The translations under genes were made by a program, and so were the position numbers. A stretch of DNA of 64,000 nt from an uncultured Poribacteria bacterium. GTDB lineage: Bacteria > Poribacteria > WGA-4E > PCPOR2b. The DNA is taken from assembly GCA_958296125.1 (NCBI GenBank), contig OY282444.1:3815623-3879622 (forward strand). The letters are read 5' to 3'. Each line of letters begins with the position of its first letter. The first letter of the stretch is position 1. Shown piece by piece: positions 48,995 to 57,896 of this stretch. The notes below the pieces were generated by a model. That model was given only the letters and a program-made list of their open reading frames with translations, had not been told where the DNA came from and made no database searches.

Positions 48995-50494
48995 ATGGAT
49001 AATAGAGAAACAGTTCAGGAGTCCGAAGAGGATATCGGCAAAGTTGAAGTGCCACCTGTCAGCGGCGTGTTCGCTCAACCGTGGTCAATGAACAAAGTGT
49101 TCGGGTTGCTCGCCGTTTTCGGACCGGCTGCGATCGTGGCATCGGTTAGCATCGGTGCTGGTGAAACGATTGTCGTCGTCAGAGCGGGCGCGTGGGCACG
49201 CTATGGACTGCTATGGCTTGTGCTTTTAAGCTGCGTCGTTAAGGGAGTCTTTGTCACCTATTTGCTCGGACGTTACACGGCGGTCAGTGGGGAATATATT
49301 GGTCATCGGCTTGTCCGGCTGCCGGGCCCGCGCGGCTGGCTGTTGATTGCAATCATGCTGATGGAGATGATCGGTGCACCGCTGGCTTGGGTGCCGATTG
49401 CGAAGCCGTGCGGGGATCTGTTCCACTTTTTTCTCAGCGGCATGTTGCCAGCGTCTATCACGGAAGTGGCTTATGAGAACATTATCACGTGCTGCTTCAT
49501 CGCCCTTGCCCTCGGATTTGGCTTACGGCTTTCGTTTGAAAAGTTAGAGAAGCAGCAGCTCATCATTTGCACCATCCTCGTTGTGGGGACCATTATCGGA
49601 ACCCTGATGGTGCGTCCAGATTTGGGGAAAGCGTTTATTGGCAGCCTCAGTTTCGGACGATTGCCGGAGTTTCCGGAATGGACCCCCCAAGATACGGTCC
49701 AAAACCCGCTTCTAACGATGGCGACGGCATTTGCTTACGTGGGTGGTTCGGTGATGGGATACATTGTCTATGCCAACTGGGTTGGGATCCACCGTTGGGG
49801 AATGACGGGACACCAAAAGATTGAAGCGATCCGCCAGCACGCTTTCACACACGATAAAATTGACTACCTGCCTGATGATCCGGAGCAGGTGACTCGATTG
49901 CGGAAAATTGTAGCACCGTTGCGGTGGGATGTCGGCATGGGAGCAGTTGTTTTGTTCATTGTAACGGGGGCATTCATGTTATCCGGTGCCGCTGTTTTGT
50001 ACCCGCTCCAAAGTGAATTTAAGGGATGGAGCCTGCTCACCGAACAACGCCATGTCTGGAGTAATATCCACGGTTCACTCATCTGGGTCTATTACATCTG
50101 TATTATTGCGGCACTTTGGGGGACTTTGCAAGCCCTGCCCGAAATTTACGCCCGCGTGTCGCAGGAATTTCTCCAAGCAATTTGGCCCAACCGGGAGTGG
50201 GATTACGATAAACTTCGACGCTATCTCTGTGTCTACATCTTCATAACTACGTTTGTTATTGTTTGGCTCAATATTCCGTTCGATATCCTCACGCAGATTG
50301 CCGGATTTATCTTGGCGAACCTATCAATCGCCCTGATGATACTTGGCGCGCTATATCTGAACTTCAAATTACCCGCCGCTTATCGGACCCGGCTTCCGAT
50401 GCTGCTCGGTGCGATTGTGTCGGCAGCTATTCTGATCATTTTCGCAGGAATTAGCGGATGGGGATTGATTGGGAAGTTGTTTGGGGTTGGATAG
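48995..50494 (+). CDS. Nramp-like metal transporter with altered metal site
   Basis: A 499-residue protein with 11 or so transmembrane segments. The N-terminal helix reads Phe-Gly-Pro-Ala-Ala-Ile-Val-Ala-Ser-Val-Ser-Ile-Gly-Ala-Gly-Glu, where true Nramp proteins have Asp-Pro-Gly-Asn, and helix 6 reads Val-Met-Gly-Tyr-Ile-Val-Tyr-Ala-Asn-Trp in place of the Met-Pro-His motif. Distantly related Nramp members with changed sites transport Mg2+ or other substrates. AAAGGAGGG precedes the start. The ion carried is not predictable. Confidence 0.75.
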   Translation: MDNRETVQESEEDIGKVEVPPVSGVFAQPWSMNKVFGLLAVFGPAAIVASVSIGAGETIVVVRAGAWARYGLLWLVLLSCVVKGVFVTYLLGRYTAVSGEYIGHRLVRLPGPRGWLLIAIMLMEMIGAPLAWVPIAKPCGDLFHFFLSGMLPASITEVAYENIITCCFIALALGFGLRLSFEKLEKQQLIICTILVVGTIIGTLMVRPDLGKAFIGSLSFGRLPEFPEWTPQDTVQNPLLTMATAFAYVGGSVMGYIVYANWVGIHRWGMTGHQKIEAIRQHAFTHDKIDYLPDDPEQVTRLRKIVAPLRWDVGMGAVVLFIVTGAFMLSGAAVLYPLQSEFKGWSLLTEQRHVWSNIHGSLIWVYYICIIAALWGTLQALPEIYARVSQEFLQAIWPNREWDYDKLRRYLCVYIFITTFVIVWLNIPFDILTQIAGFILANLSIALMILGALYLNFKLPAAYRTRLPMLLGAIVSAAILIIFAGISGWGLIGKLFGVG

Positions 50495-50602
50495 TCCCGC
50501 GTAGCCCTACCGGCGGGATTACTTTTCACCAAAAACCTGACCCACGCTAAAAGGGAGAAAACGAGAAAACCGACCACAGAAACGCACAATTTTTGAGGTG
50601 GC

Positions 50603-50643
50603 GTGTGAGTGGGAAAAACCCTCACTCCTTCGATCACTCACAC
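50603..50643. terminator. Hairpin between two convergent genes
   Basis: GTGTGAGTG (50603-50611) pairs with CACTCACAC (50635-50643), with GGG and CCC inside that can also pair. It lies between the convergent Nramp-like and SMP-30 genes and may act as a shared terminator, though no T run is present. Confidence 0.35.
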
Positions 50644-50703
50644 ACCCGCCCCCTCTTTTCTCTATGTTCGCTGTGTCTTTGCGGTGAAAATACGCAGCAC
50701 GTT

Positions 50704-51768
50704 TCATTCTGACGGTAGATGATAGCCGTCTTTCATCACCTTGATTCGGTAGAGACTGTTTCCAGATGTAACATATAGTGTCTTGCTGTCAGCACCTCGA
50801 CCAAACCCAACATTGGTCGGGAGCTCCGGTGTCGTTGGGATATACGCTAGTTCTTTCCCTTCGGGCGAGTAGACGCAGATGCCCGGTCGAGTGGTATCGC
50901 GCACGGCGACATAAAGATTTCCGTCCACATCGACGACCAGTCCATCCGGTCCATCTTGTGGGGCGTAGTCAACCAACACTTTCCGAAACGTCGCGGTCCC
51001 GTCCGCTGCTAAATTGTATGCCAGCAACGCCATGCGTCCTTTATGAAGCGGTGTCTCTTCGGGAATCCGACCGATACCGGTCATTCCGTTATCATTGCTG
51101 ACCACGTATAGTGACTTTTGGTCGGGCGACACCGCCACACCGTTCGGCTTTCCGGCATCGGTAATAATGCGGTGAACTGAGCCATCCGGATCAATTCGGT
51201 ATACTGCCATGATGGGTTGGTCCATCGGCTCATGCCCCAGATACCGGGGGTCGCTGAAATAGATTCGCCCTTTTTCATCAATGGTGATGTCGTTAGGCGC
51301 ATTAAACGGTTGCCCCTCATACAGACCGGCGATGATTTCACTTTTGCCTGTTGTCATGTCTGTCCGGGTGACACGACGTCCACCGAAATCCGCGCCTTCG
51401 GCGACAACCATCCGTCCTTGGGCATCAAACTTGATGCCGTTGGACATCCCGCTCGGCGAGCGAAAAACGGAAGTGGTCCCGGTCTTGGGGTCATACCTCC
51501 AGATGTGTCCCGCCTGCATTCCTGATGCATGCGTAAAGGTGATGTCGCTGAAGTAGACGGTGCCATCCGGTGCCACAGCGGCTCCCTCTGTGAAGAACGC
51601 GTCGCTGAACAATTTCTCCAGCTTGGCATCCGGGGAAACGATGCTTGCCTCCCCGCTCGGCATTGACAAGTGTTTGTCAGCTGTCCCTGCTACAGCGGCA
51701 GCGAAACCGACGATTAGAACCAACACAAAACAGAAACGTTTGAGTTGAAGCGATGGGGTACTCAACAT
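50704..51768 (-). CDS. Secreted SMP-30/gluconolactonase family protein
   Basis: A 354-residue protein with an N-terminal signal peptide (about residues 10-27) and the SGL propeller: Phe-Phe-Thr-Glu-Gly-Ala-Ala-Val near residue 58, Asn-Ala-Pro-Asn-Asp-Ile-Thr-Ile-Asp near 157, Lys-Pro-Asn-Gly-Val and Ser-Asn-Asp-Asn-Gly. It acts in the periplasm or outside. The substrate is likely a sugar lactone. It is divergent from the mannonate-dehydratase-type genes 149 bases away. Confidence 0.85.
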   Translation of the reverse strand: MLSTPSLQLKRFCFVLVLIVGFAAAVAGTADKHLSMPSGEASIVSPDAKLEKLFSDAFFTEGAAVAPDGTVYFSDITFTHASGMQAGHIWRYDPKTGTTSVFRSPSGMSNGIKFDAQGRMVVAEGADFGGRRVTRTDMTTGKSEIIAGLYEGQPFNAPNDITIDEKGRIYFSDPRYLGHEPMDQPIMAVYRIDPDGSVHRIITDAGKPNGVAVSPDQKSLYVVSNDNGMTGIGRIPEETPLHKGRMALLAYNLAADGTATFRKVLVDYAPQDGPDGLVVDVDGNLYVAVRDTTRPGICVYSPEGKELAYIPTTPELPTNVGFGRGADSKTLYVTSGNSLYRIKVMKDGYHLPSE

Positions 51769-51916
51769 ATTTCATTCCTTTCTTTGGTGCAGTGTTATTA
51801 TTGGGTAGTGAGAAGATTTTAGCAAATCAGTCCAACTAGAGCAACAGAAAAAATCATGTCTCCACGAAAGAGGTTCGCTAGGTAAAATTTACCCCAAGTG
51901 GAGAGAAGGGATCTAA

Positions 51917-53119
51917 ATGGCTACAGTAACAATCAAAGATGTTCAGACAATCACAACGCAACCGGCGGGTTCGCGGTTGGTTATCGTCAAAATTATCACC
52001 TCGGAGCCGGGGTTGTACGGCTTGGGGTGCGCGACCTTTACACAGCGATTCCACGCCGTTGTCACCGCGATGGAAAAACACCTGAAACCCTTCCTGATCG
52101 GGCGCGATGTCTCTCGCATCGAGGAGATCTGGCAGATGGGGATGGTACATAGTTATTGGCGTAATGGGCCTGTTCTAAGCAATGCGATTTCTGGTGCAGA
52201 TCAAGCACTATGGGACATCAAAGGGAAACAGGCGGGAATGCCAGTTTATGAGCTTTTGGGCGGAAAATGTCGTGAAGCGGCTGCGGTCTACGGGCACGCA
52301 GGAGGCAGTTCACCCGAAGCCGTCGCTGATAGCGTCCGGCAATTCATGGGAAATGGCTACCGCTACATTCGGATTCAGATGGGTGGCTACGGTGGGGAGG
52401 CGAGTCGAATAGTTAAACCGGAAGGCGCGCTTGACGGGGCATACTTCGACCCACGGGAGTACATGTTAAATATGTTGCGGATGATTGAGCATGTCCGCGC
52501 TGAAGTGGGGGATGAGGCTGAGCTGTTGCACGATATTCATGAGCGACTGCACCCCATTGACGCGGTTAAATTTGCTAAGAATGTAGAGCCGTTCAATCTC
52601 TTCTTTTTGGAGGATCCACTTGCCCCGGAGGATCTGGAATGGTTCGCCAGTATTCGTCAACAGTGTTGCACCCCGATCGCGATGGGCGAATTGTTTAACA
52701 ATCCTCGCGAGTGGCAACCCTTAATCGCCGGTCGCTTAATCGACTTTGTCCGGATGCATGTCAGCCAGATGGGTGGACTGACTCCCGCGCGTCATGTCGC
52801 TGCATTTGCCAACATGTACGGTGTCCGTACCGCGTGGCACGGGCCCGGTGATACATCGCCGGTGGGACACGCTGCAAACTTGCACCTAGACCTATGGGCA
52901 CCAAACTTTGGGATTCAGGAGTGGTGTGGCTTCCCTGAACATGTGTATGAAATCTTCCCCGGTATGCCGGAAGTTCGCAATGGGTACATGTATCCCGGTG
53001 ATAAACCGGGGTTGGGAATCGACATCAATGAGGACTTGGCGGCGAAATATCCGTGTCAGGATGAGGTTGAGTGGTGGACGCAGACCCGCTTACCGGACGG
53101 CAGCCCAACGCGCCCCTAA
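51917..53119 (+). CDS. Enolase-superfamily ManD/RspA-like dehydratase
   Basis: A 400-residue enzyme of the mandelate racemase/muconate lactonising family. Gly-Leu-Tyr-Gly-Leu-Gly-x-Ala-Thr-Phe, Tyr-Trp-Arg-Asn-Gly-Pro-Val and Ala-Leu-Trp-Asp-Ile-Lys-Gly-Lys are typical of the ManD subgroup. Metal and catalytic residues are seen in His-Asp-Ile-His-Glu (Asp/His), Phe-Leu-Glu-Asp-Pro, Met-Gly-Glu-Leu-Phe and Trp-His-Gly-Pro-Gly-Asp. ManD enzymes dehydrate D-mannonate or a related sugar acid; some members have weak or different activity. GAGAAGGG precedes the ATG. Confidence 0.85.
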   Translation: MATVTIKDVQTITTQPAGSRLVIVKIITSEPGLYGLGCATFTQRFHAVVTAMEKHLKPFLIGRDVSRIEEIWQMGMVHSYWRNGPVLSNAISGADQALWDIKGKQAGMPVYELLGGKCREAAAVYGHAGGSSPEAVADSVRQFMGNGYRYIRIQMGGYGGEASRIVKPEGALDGAYFDPREYMLNMLRMIEHVRAEVGDEAELLHDIHERLHPIDAVKFAKNVEPFNLFFLEDPLAPEDLEWFASIRQQCCTPIAMGELFNNPREWQPLIAGRLIDFVRMHVSQMGGLTPARHVAAFANMYGVRTAWHGPGDTSPVGHAANLHLDLWAPNFGIQEWCGFPEHVYEIFPGMPEVRNGYMYPGDKPGLGIDINEDLAAKYPCQDEVEWWTQTRLPDGSPTRP

Positions 53120-53198
53120 ATCATCCGACACGAATTCTTCTCGCTTTCCGCGATTGCCCTGAGTCATATTGAGATATCTATAATCAAAGGAGTTCAAA

Positions 53199-54188
53199 AT
53201 GCACGTTGGTACACAGCACCTTACAGGAGATGCCTGGGATGCTTACAAGGTGCTTCCCCAGTTGGGTGTAAATCATGTTTCAGCCAATCCACCCGGTGAA
53301 TGGCGGGATTGGGATGCAGACGTTCTATCGCAGTTTAAGGAGCAATTAGCAGCCCTGGACATTTCGCTCGATATGATGATTCTGCCACTCGCGTCAGGCC
53401 CCGCGAGAACACAAGGTGCTCCTCATGTTTTCCTCGGGCCCGGTCCGGAGCGGGCCCGGGAGCTTGATCAAATCTGCGACCTGCTTCGCAATATGGGACA
53501 GGCGGGCATTCCTGCAGGACGATACAACATCACGATTCTTGGTCATCTACGGACGGAAAGGCGGTTTGGACGGGGCGGCGCAAGTTTATCGTCGTTTGAG
53601 TACCATAAACTTGACCAAACGCTAGACGAGTTTGAAGATGGGCCCGCCGACGCGGACGCGATGTGGGAGCGAATCGACTATTTCCTGTCGCGGGTTGTCC
53701 CCGTGGCTGAGGAGTACAAGATACGGTTGGCTTGCCATCCACAAGATCCGAGCATCGGTGATCAGCTATATCGGGGCGTTGCCAGAGTGATGGGCACGGT
53801 TGAGGGGCTCAAGAAATTTGTCCAGATGCACGAGAGTCCTTACCATGGGCTGAACTTCTGCATTGGAACGGTATCGGAATCACTGGAGGATCCGGGTCAG
53901 GATATCTACGATATTATCCGCTACTTCGGCGAGCGGAAGAAACTGTTTAACATCCACTTCCGCAACATCAAGGGCGGTCTCCTCGATTTTGTCGAGGTCT
54001 TTCCGGATGAGGGCGATGTGAATATGCTCAAGGCGTTGCGTGTCCTCAAGGAGGTTGATTATCCGTATATGGTAATGCCAGACCATGTGCCGGGGATTTC
54101 CGGCGAAAACCCCGGCGGCGTTGGTTTTGGGTATTGCTTCGGTTATATCCACGCCCTGATGCAGGCGATTAACGAACCTCCACTGTGA
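53199..54188 (+). CDS. UxuA-like mannonate dehydratase family protein
   Basis: A 329-residue TIM-barrel protein with motifs of the UxuA family: Gly-Leu-Asn-Phe-Cys-Ile-Gly-Thr near residue 212, Asn-Ile-His-Phe-Arg-Asn-Ile near 250, Phe-Pro-Asp-Glu-Gly-Asp and Met-Pro-Asp-His-Val-Pro. These include the metal-binding His, Cys and Asp. The protein is shorter than E. coli UxuA (about 394). It follows the ManD-like gene by 79 bases and has AAAGGAG before its ATG. Two unrelated folds with a similar predicted activity side by side may act on different sugar acids. Confidence 0.85.
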   Translation: MHVGTQHLTGDAWDAYKVLPQLGVNHVSANPPGEWRDWDADVLSQFKEQLAALDISLDMMILPLASGPARTQGAPHVFLGPGPERARELDQICDLLRNMGQAGIPAGRYNITILGHLRTERRFGRGGASLSSFEYHKLDQTLDEFEDGPADADAMWERIDYFLSRVVPVAEEYKIRLACHPQDPSIGDQLYRGVARVMGTVEGLKKFVQMHESPYHGLNFCIGTVSESLEDPGQDIYDIIRYFGERKKLFNIHFRNIKGGLLDFVEVFPDEGDVNMLKALRVLKEVDYPYMVMPDHVPGISGENPGGVGFGYCFGYIHALMQAINEPPL

Positions 54189-54314
54189 ACATGGAGAGGT
54201 AGGACGCATTGCAGGCAAAGGCTAGGATTGTCTGTTATGGAAAATAGGCATTCGAGAAAAACCTTTGACGGGCAACTGACGGTGAGGAGTTGGTAAGCAG
54301 GACCTCATGCCGCT

Positions 54315-55337
54315 TCAGTCTCCCTGAAACCGCGTTGCACTTCCTCTATGCCGTAATAAGGTTGCTTTGAATCCCGATCTTATCGGGGCGGATTTAATCT
54401 CCCCCCAGTGTTTTGGAAGCAGCCCTTGTTGAGGCGGGACAGACAGGCGTGGATCCCATTCGTGGACGTGGGTATCTTCCCAAATGTGATCCGTTAATTG
54501 TATCAGTTCGTGCGTATCGAGCCGGAACCGAAAGATGTTCCAGTGAAGGTCCTTCATACCGGAAAAGAAAATGGACTTCCCATCCACCCCAAAACTAACG
54601 GTCCGAACCGGCATTTTGGGCAAGGGAACTTCCTCCCACTTTTTCACCTTCGACCGCCCGATGGGGTCCAGCGTGGCAATGATTGCAAATGAGTTCCGCA
54701 CATTAGCGTCAATAGTTCCCTTATACAAAACTTGCTTCCCATCCGGCGACCAGTCGCCCAAAAACATGGATGCACGGGGGACAGGTTCAGAGACCCGCCA
54801 CCTCCCTGTGCCATCGGGACGAATCGCATAAATCTGCCGGCCCTGGTCAATGCTCCCCTCAAAGAGAATCCATTTCCCATCTGGTGACCACCTGGGTTTC
54901 GATGCCAACTCCCAGTGTTCAATCCGCATGTGTGTGAGCTGTTTCACGTTACTCCCATCAGCCGCCATCGTGTAAAGGTTAATCGCGCCATCCCGGAAGC
55001 TATTAAACGCAATCTGTGAACCATCGGGAGACCAGTCGGGGAAGGAATCATTTTCAGGATGACGGGTCAGGTTGCGGGGATTGCTTCCATCGGCATCCAT
55101 CACATAAATCTCCCAATTTCCGTCGCGTGTGCTCTCGAACATAATCTGTCGCCCGTTGGGGGACCAAGCAGGGAAGGAATCACTCGTCTCGTTGAACGTC
55201 AACCGTGTTTTGTTGCTCCCGTTGGAGTCCATCGTGTAGATTTCGGCATTTCCGTCCCGCTTGGAATAAAACACAATTTTACCTTGAAGGGAGCTCGCGG
55301 CAAGCCACAGGCAAGCCACGAGCAGTGTCAGTCTCAT
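54315..55337 (-). CDS. TolB-like WD40/PD40 beta-propeller protein
   Basis: A 340-residue protein with an N-terminal signal peptide (about 18 residues) and five or more repeats of the form Asp-Gly-Ser-Asn...Leu-Thr...Pro-x-Trp-Ser-Pro-Asp-Gly, as in the TolB C-terminal and PD40 propellers. It lies in the periplasm or outside and may bind a protein or glycan. The upstream neighbour on the same strand is a C-terminal gene remnant whose stop is 10 bases before this start, so the gene once had a partner. Confidence 0.8.
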   Translation of the reverse strand: MRLTLLVACLWLAASSLQGKIVFYSKRDGNAEIYTMDSNGSNKTRLTFNETSDSFPAWSPNGRQIMFESTRDGNWEIYVMDADGSNPRNLTRHPENDSFPDWSPDGSQIAFNSFRDGAINLYTMAADGSNVKQLTHMRIEHWELASKPRWSPDGKWILFEGSIDQGRQIYAIRPDGTGRWRVSEPVPRASMFLGDWSPDGKQVLYKGTIDANVRNSFAIIATLDPIGRSKVKKWEEVPLPKMPVRTVSFGVDGKSIFFSGMKDLHWNIFRFRLDTHELIQLTDHIWEDTHVHEWDPRLSVPPQQGLLPKHWGEIKSAPIRSGFKATLLRHRGSATRFQGD

Positions 55338-55347
55338 AGTAACTCCT

Positions 55348-55494
55348 TTAGTCCATTGGAAGATTCAACCGCTTTGTGACCTTACGGGATACGATTTTCT
55401 TCTTCTTATGATCTTCTATCTCGAGCCGTGTATAGGCTTCAAGATAGTAGTCGCCCGGATCTAAGTTGCTGTAAAAAGTGTTAGGTCTATCCTT
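55348..55494 (-). pseudogene. C-terminal remnant of a gene without a start
   Basis: A 48-codon frame ending in TAA at 55348, 10 bases before the TolB-like start, with no start codon of its own: an in-frame TAA precedes it at 55495-55497. The end of the peptide (Leu-Asp-Pro-Gly-Asp-Tyr-Tyr-Leu-Glu-Ala-Tyr-Thr, then a Lys-rich tail) has the look of a beta-sandwich end. The gene was probably truncated by loss of its 5' part. Family not identified. Confidence 0.4.
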
Positions 55495-55897
55495 TTAAAA
55501 TTGGTGACACCGTGTTCCTGGATTTTGTGTGAAAACTCCCACTCAACCCCCTATTTCGGGCAAGCCCCATGCCAACATTGTGAATTATGCCAACTTTTCA
55601 GACGTAGCGCAGCTTTTAGGGAATGTCCGAGATTTGCCATCGTGCGCCGAAAGGTCCGGTAAAACGGGCATCTACTGGAGCACAAATTGGATTTAACCCT
55701 GATGAATACTGGACACCCGGTGTATGCCCGATACTTCGGACACTTTTCTGATCTTGACCGAAGTGTGTCACTCCTATTACTGTAGGACTTACGCAGTTGA
55801 ACGCTCGAAGCCGCCCCCTCTGATAAGAGAAAGCCCCCTGATTTTGAGTGGACTCTAACCACATTCCCCATCATTTTCCACTTGCCTGCCCTGTAGC

Positions 55898-56069
55898 TTC
55901 GCAGCTTTCTGCGTTCAGATTTGGCTCAAAATTGGCTTAAAGGCGAAAAATAATCGCTGGAAGCCTTGTAGACACTGTGTTTCGGCAGGTTCGCAGCTTT
56001 CTGCGATGCAAATCCCCCAATTTCGCAGCTTTCTGCGATGCAGATTCCCGTTATCGCAGGCTTTTGCGA
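55898..56069. repeat. Tandem 32-base repeats with internal inverted repeats
   Basis: Three units begin at 55990, 56022 and about 56054 with a period of 31-32 bases, and a further core copy starts at 55898. Each core contains CGCAG-CTTT-CTGCG, a 5-base stem with a 4-base loop; the last copy is degenerate (CGCAGGCTTTTGCG). The whole non-coding region 55495-56392 contains no gene that I can support. Two ACTTACGCA-containing sequences lie at about 55789 and 56217. Confidence 0.65.
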
Positions 56070-56343
56070 AATTTTCCATATCAACTCCTCTCAATTAAGG
56101 CTATTTAGTTTTCGGTTTTCGCTCTGTCTGAGTAGGAAGTCGCGATCGGGAGTGTCAGGATTGGGAAATCCTTCCTATAGGGGAAATAAATGCCCCTACC
56201 TCTCAATGTTTACGACTTACGCAATTTGTGAAATTGTGGGATAATATAACTTATGATAACCGTAACTGCCACACCAATTTCGTTATTTCCCAAATTCCCA
56301 AGAGCAAAATCTCAACATGTCCTAGCAGCTTGCGTTATTTTTC

Positions 56344-56373
56344 TTGCAGAAAGGGAGTGATAACAAGTATACT
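56344..56373 (+). promoter_or_regulatory. Possible promoter for the GH32/43-like gene
   Basis: TTGCAG (56344-56349) and TATACT (56368-56373) are 18 bases apart and lie 20 bases before the start codon. The short distance gives a leader of about 12 bases, so it is weaker than the other promoters in the window. Confidence 0.3.
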
Positions 56374-56392
56374 GATATTAAAGGAATCTTGT

Positions 56393-57808
56393 ATGAACAA
56401 TACGATGAAATTCAATGTCCAATGCGACCAGCGGCAACTATTTCTCGACGATGTTGGGATTGAACGCATTGAGAACCTCACCCGGACGCTGCATCAACCT
56501 TCCAAGAGGGGTGCCGTGGTTCGGAGTGCAAATCCGACCCAGACGATTCAAACACGCACCGCACCGACGTGGGATCCGGAGGAAGCGGTTTACAAGTTCT
56601 GGGTTATCGGGACGGACGACGGTTATCGTATCAGCGCGGACGGGTTGCACTGGACATCGGGTTCTAGACCGAACATTTCGGGGACGATGGCGATTCGTGA
56701 CGCAAGCGATCCGGATCCGGGCAGGCGATACAAAGGTGTGCTCCTCAACGCGGGTTTCGCGGTCTCACCGGACGGAGTGAATTGGACAAAATTGGATGTG
56801 CCCGCCGTGCCAAGCTCAGATGAAGGGAACTTCTCCTACAACGAAAAGGAGAGCACCTTCATTCACACGGTGAAACGTTCCGGCCCCTACGGCAGGTCAG
56901 TCGCCATGGCAACCAGCACGGACTTTGAGAACTGGGATGATTATGGGCTGGTTTTTCACGCCGACGCAGTGGATCAGGAAATGGGCAGGGAAGTTATCGA
57001 AGCGCGGCTCGCCAACCCCAACCTCCGGCAAACGGAATACAACACGCCTGAACATTACAGCGTGCAAATCTACAATATGGGTGTATTTCGGTATGAAGGG
57101 ATATATATTGGGTTGCCGTCCATGTACCATCACACCGGCAAAGTTCCTACGGATTGGCCCGGTTTTGACCGGCTGCGTCTGTCGCCGTATATCCAAGAGT
57201 GCGTCAACGCGCATGGAGATTATACTGGCTTTTACAATATTCAGATGGTCTGTAGCCGCGATTTGAAAAACTGGACGCGCCTCGGCGAGCGCAAACCGTT
57301 CATTGAGACCTCACCGTTGGGTGCTGGTGCCTACGACTTGCAGGGGTTGCTCGGTCCCTCCAACGCAGTTGTGCGAGATGATGAGCTATGGTTCTACTAT
57401 ACGGGCACCAAGCAGTATGCATTCATCACCTCCGGTGAGGTGCCGGGGTATGACGACTACTATCCTGACACCGGGGCAGTCTGTTTGGCTGTGCTGCGGC
57501 GCGATGGGTTCATCTCTCTCGATGCCGGGGAGGCGGTTGGGGTCATTTGTACGCGGCCTTTTACGGTGACCGGCGATTCGCTCTTTGTCAATGTCGATGC
57601 CCCCCATGGCGAATTGGGCGTTGAAATGCTTTCCACCGATGGGGATACACTCGCCGTCTCCGCCCGACTTCACGGCGACTACCCCGCTGCGCGGATTGTG
57701 TGGACTCAGAGCAATATCGCTCAATTTCTGGGGCAAACTATCCGTCTCCGCTTCAACCTACGAAACGGACGCTTTTACGCCTACTGGCTCGGTTCAACCT
57801 CAACTTAA
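56393..57808 (+). CDS. GH32/43-like five-bladed propeller protein
   Basis: A 471-residue protein with no signal peptide. It has Gln-Leu-Phe-Leu-Asp-Asp near the N-terminus, then repeats of Ala-Met-Ala-Thr-Ser-Thr-Asp-Phe-Glu-Asn-Trp, Ser-Arg-Asp-Leu-Lys-Asn-Trp and Val-Ser-Pro-Asp-Gly-Val-Asn-Trp, as in glycosyl hydrolases with a five-bladed propeller (families 32, 43 and 62 type) and similar proteins of unknown function. No single catalytic signature stands out. AAGGA lies 8 bases before ATG 56393; an upstream ATG at 56228 would add an unlikely non-homologous extension. Confidence 0.6.
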   Translation: MNNTMKFNVQCDQRQLFLDDVGIERIENLTRTLHQPSKRGAVVRSANPTQTIQTRTAPTWDPEEAVYKFWVIGTDDGYRISADGLHWTSGSRPNISGTMAIRDASDPDPGRRYKGVLLNAGFAVSPDGVNWTKLDVPAVPSSDEGNFSYNEKESTFIHTVKRSGPYGRSVAMATSTDFENWDDYGLVFHADAVDQEMGREVIEARLANPNLRQTEYNTPEHYSVQIYNMGVFRYEGIYIGLPSMYHHTGKVPTDWPGFDRLRLSPYIQECVNAHGDYTGFYNIQMVCSRDLKNWTRLGERKPFIETSPLGAGAYDLQGLLGPSNAVVRDDELWFYYTGTKQYAFITSGEVPGYDDYYPDTGAVCLAVLRRDGFISLDAGEAVGVICTRPFTVTGDSLFVNVDAPHGELGVEMLSTDGDTLAVSARLHGDYPAARIVWTQSNIAQFLGQTIRLRFNLRNGRFYAYWLGSTST

Positions 57809-57896
57809 TCTTGAAAGGAATTATTTGGCAGCGTTTCCTATAAGTAGCAACTTGAGTTAGGGACTATAAACTAAAGGGTTAATTGGAGTGTTCATG

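Noticed and set aside
55898-56069. CRISPR array
   Set aside because: The units are near-contiguous with internal palindromes and no spacers of constant length; no cas genes are in the window.
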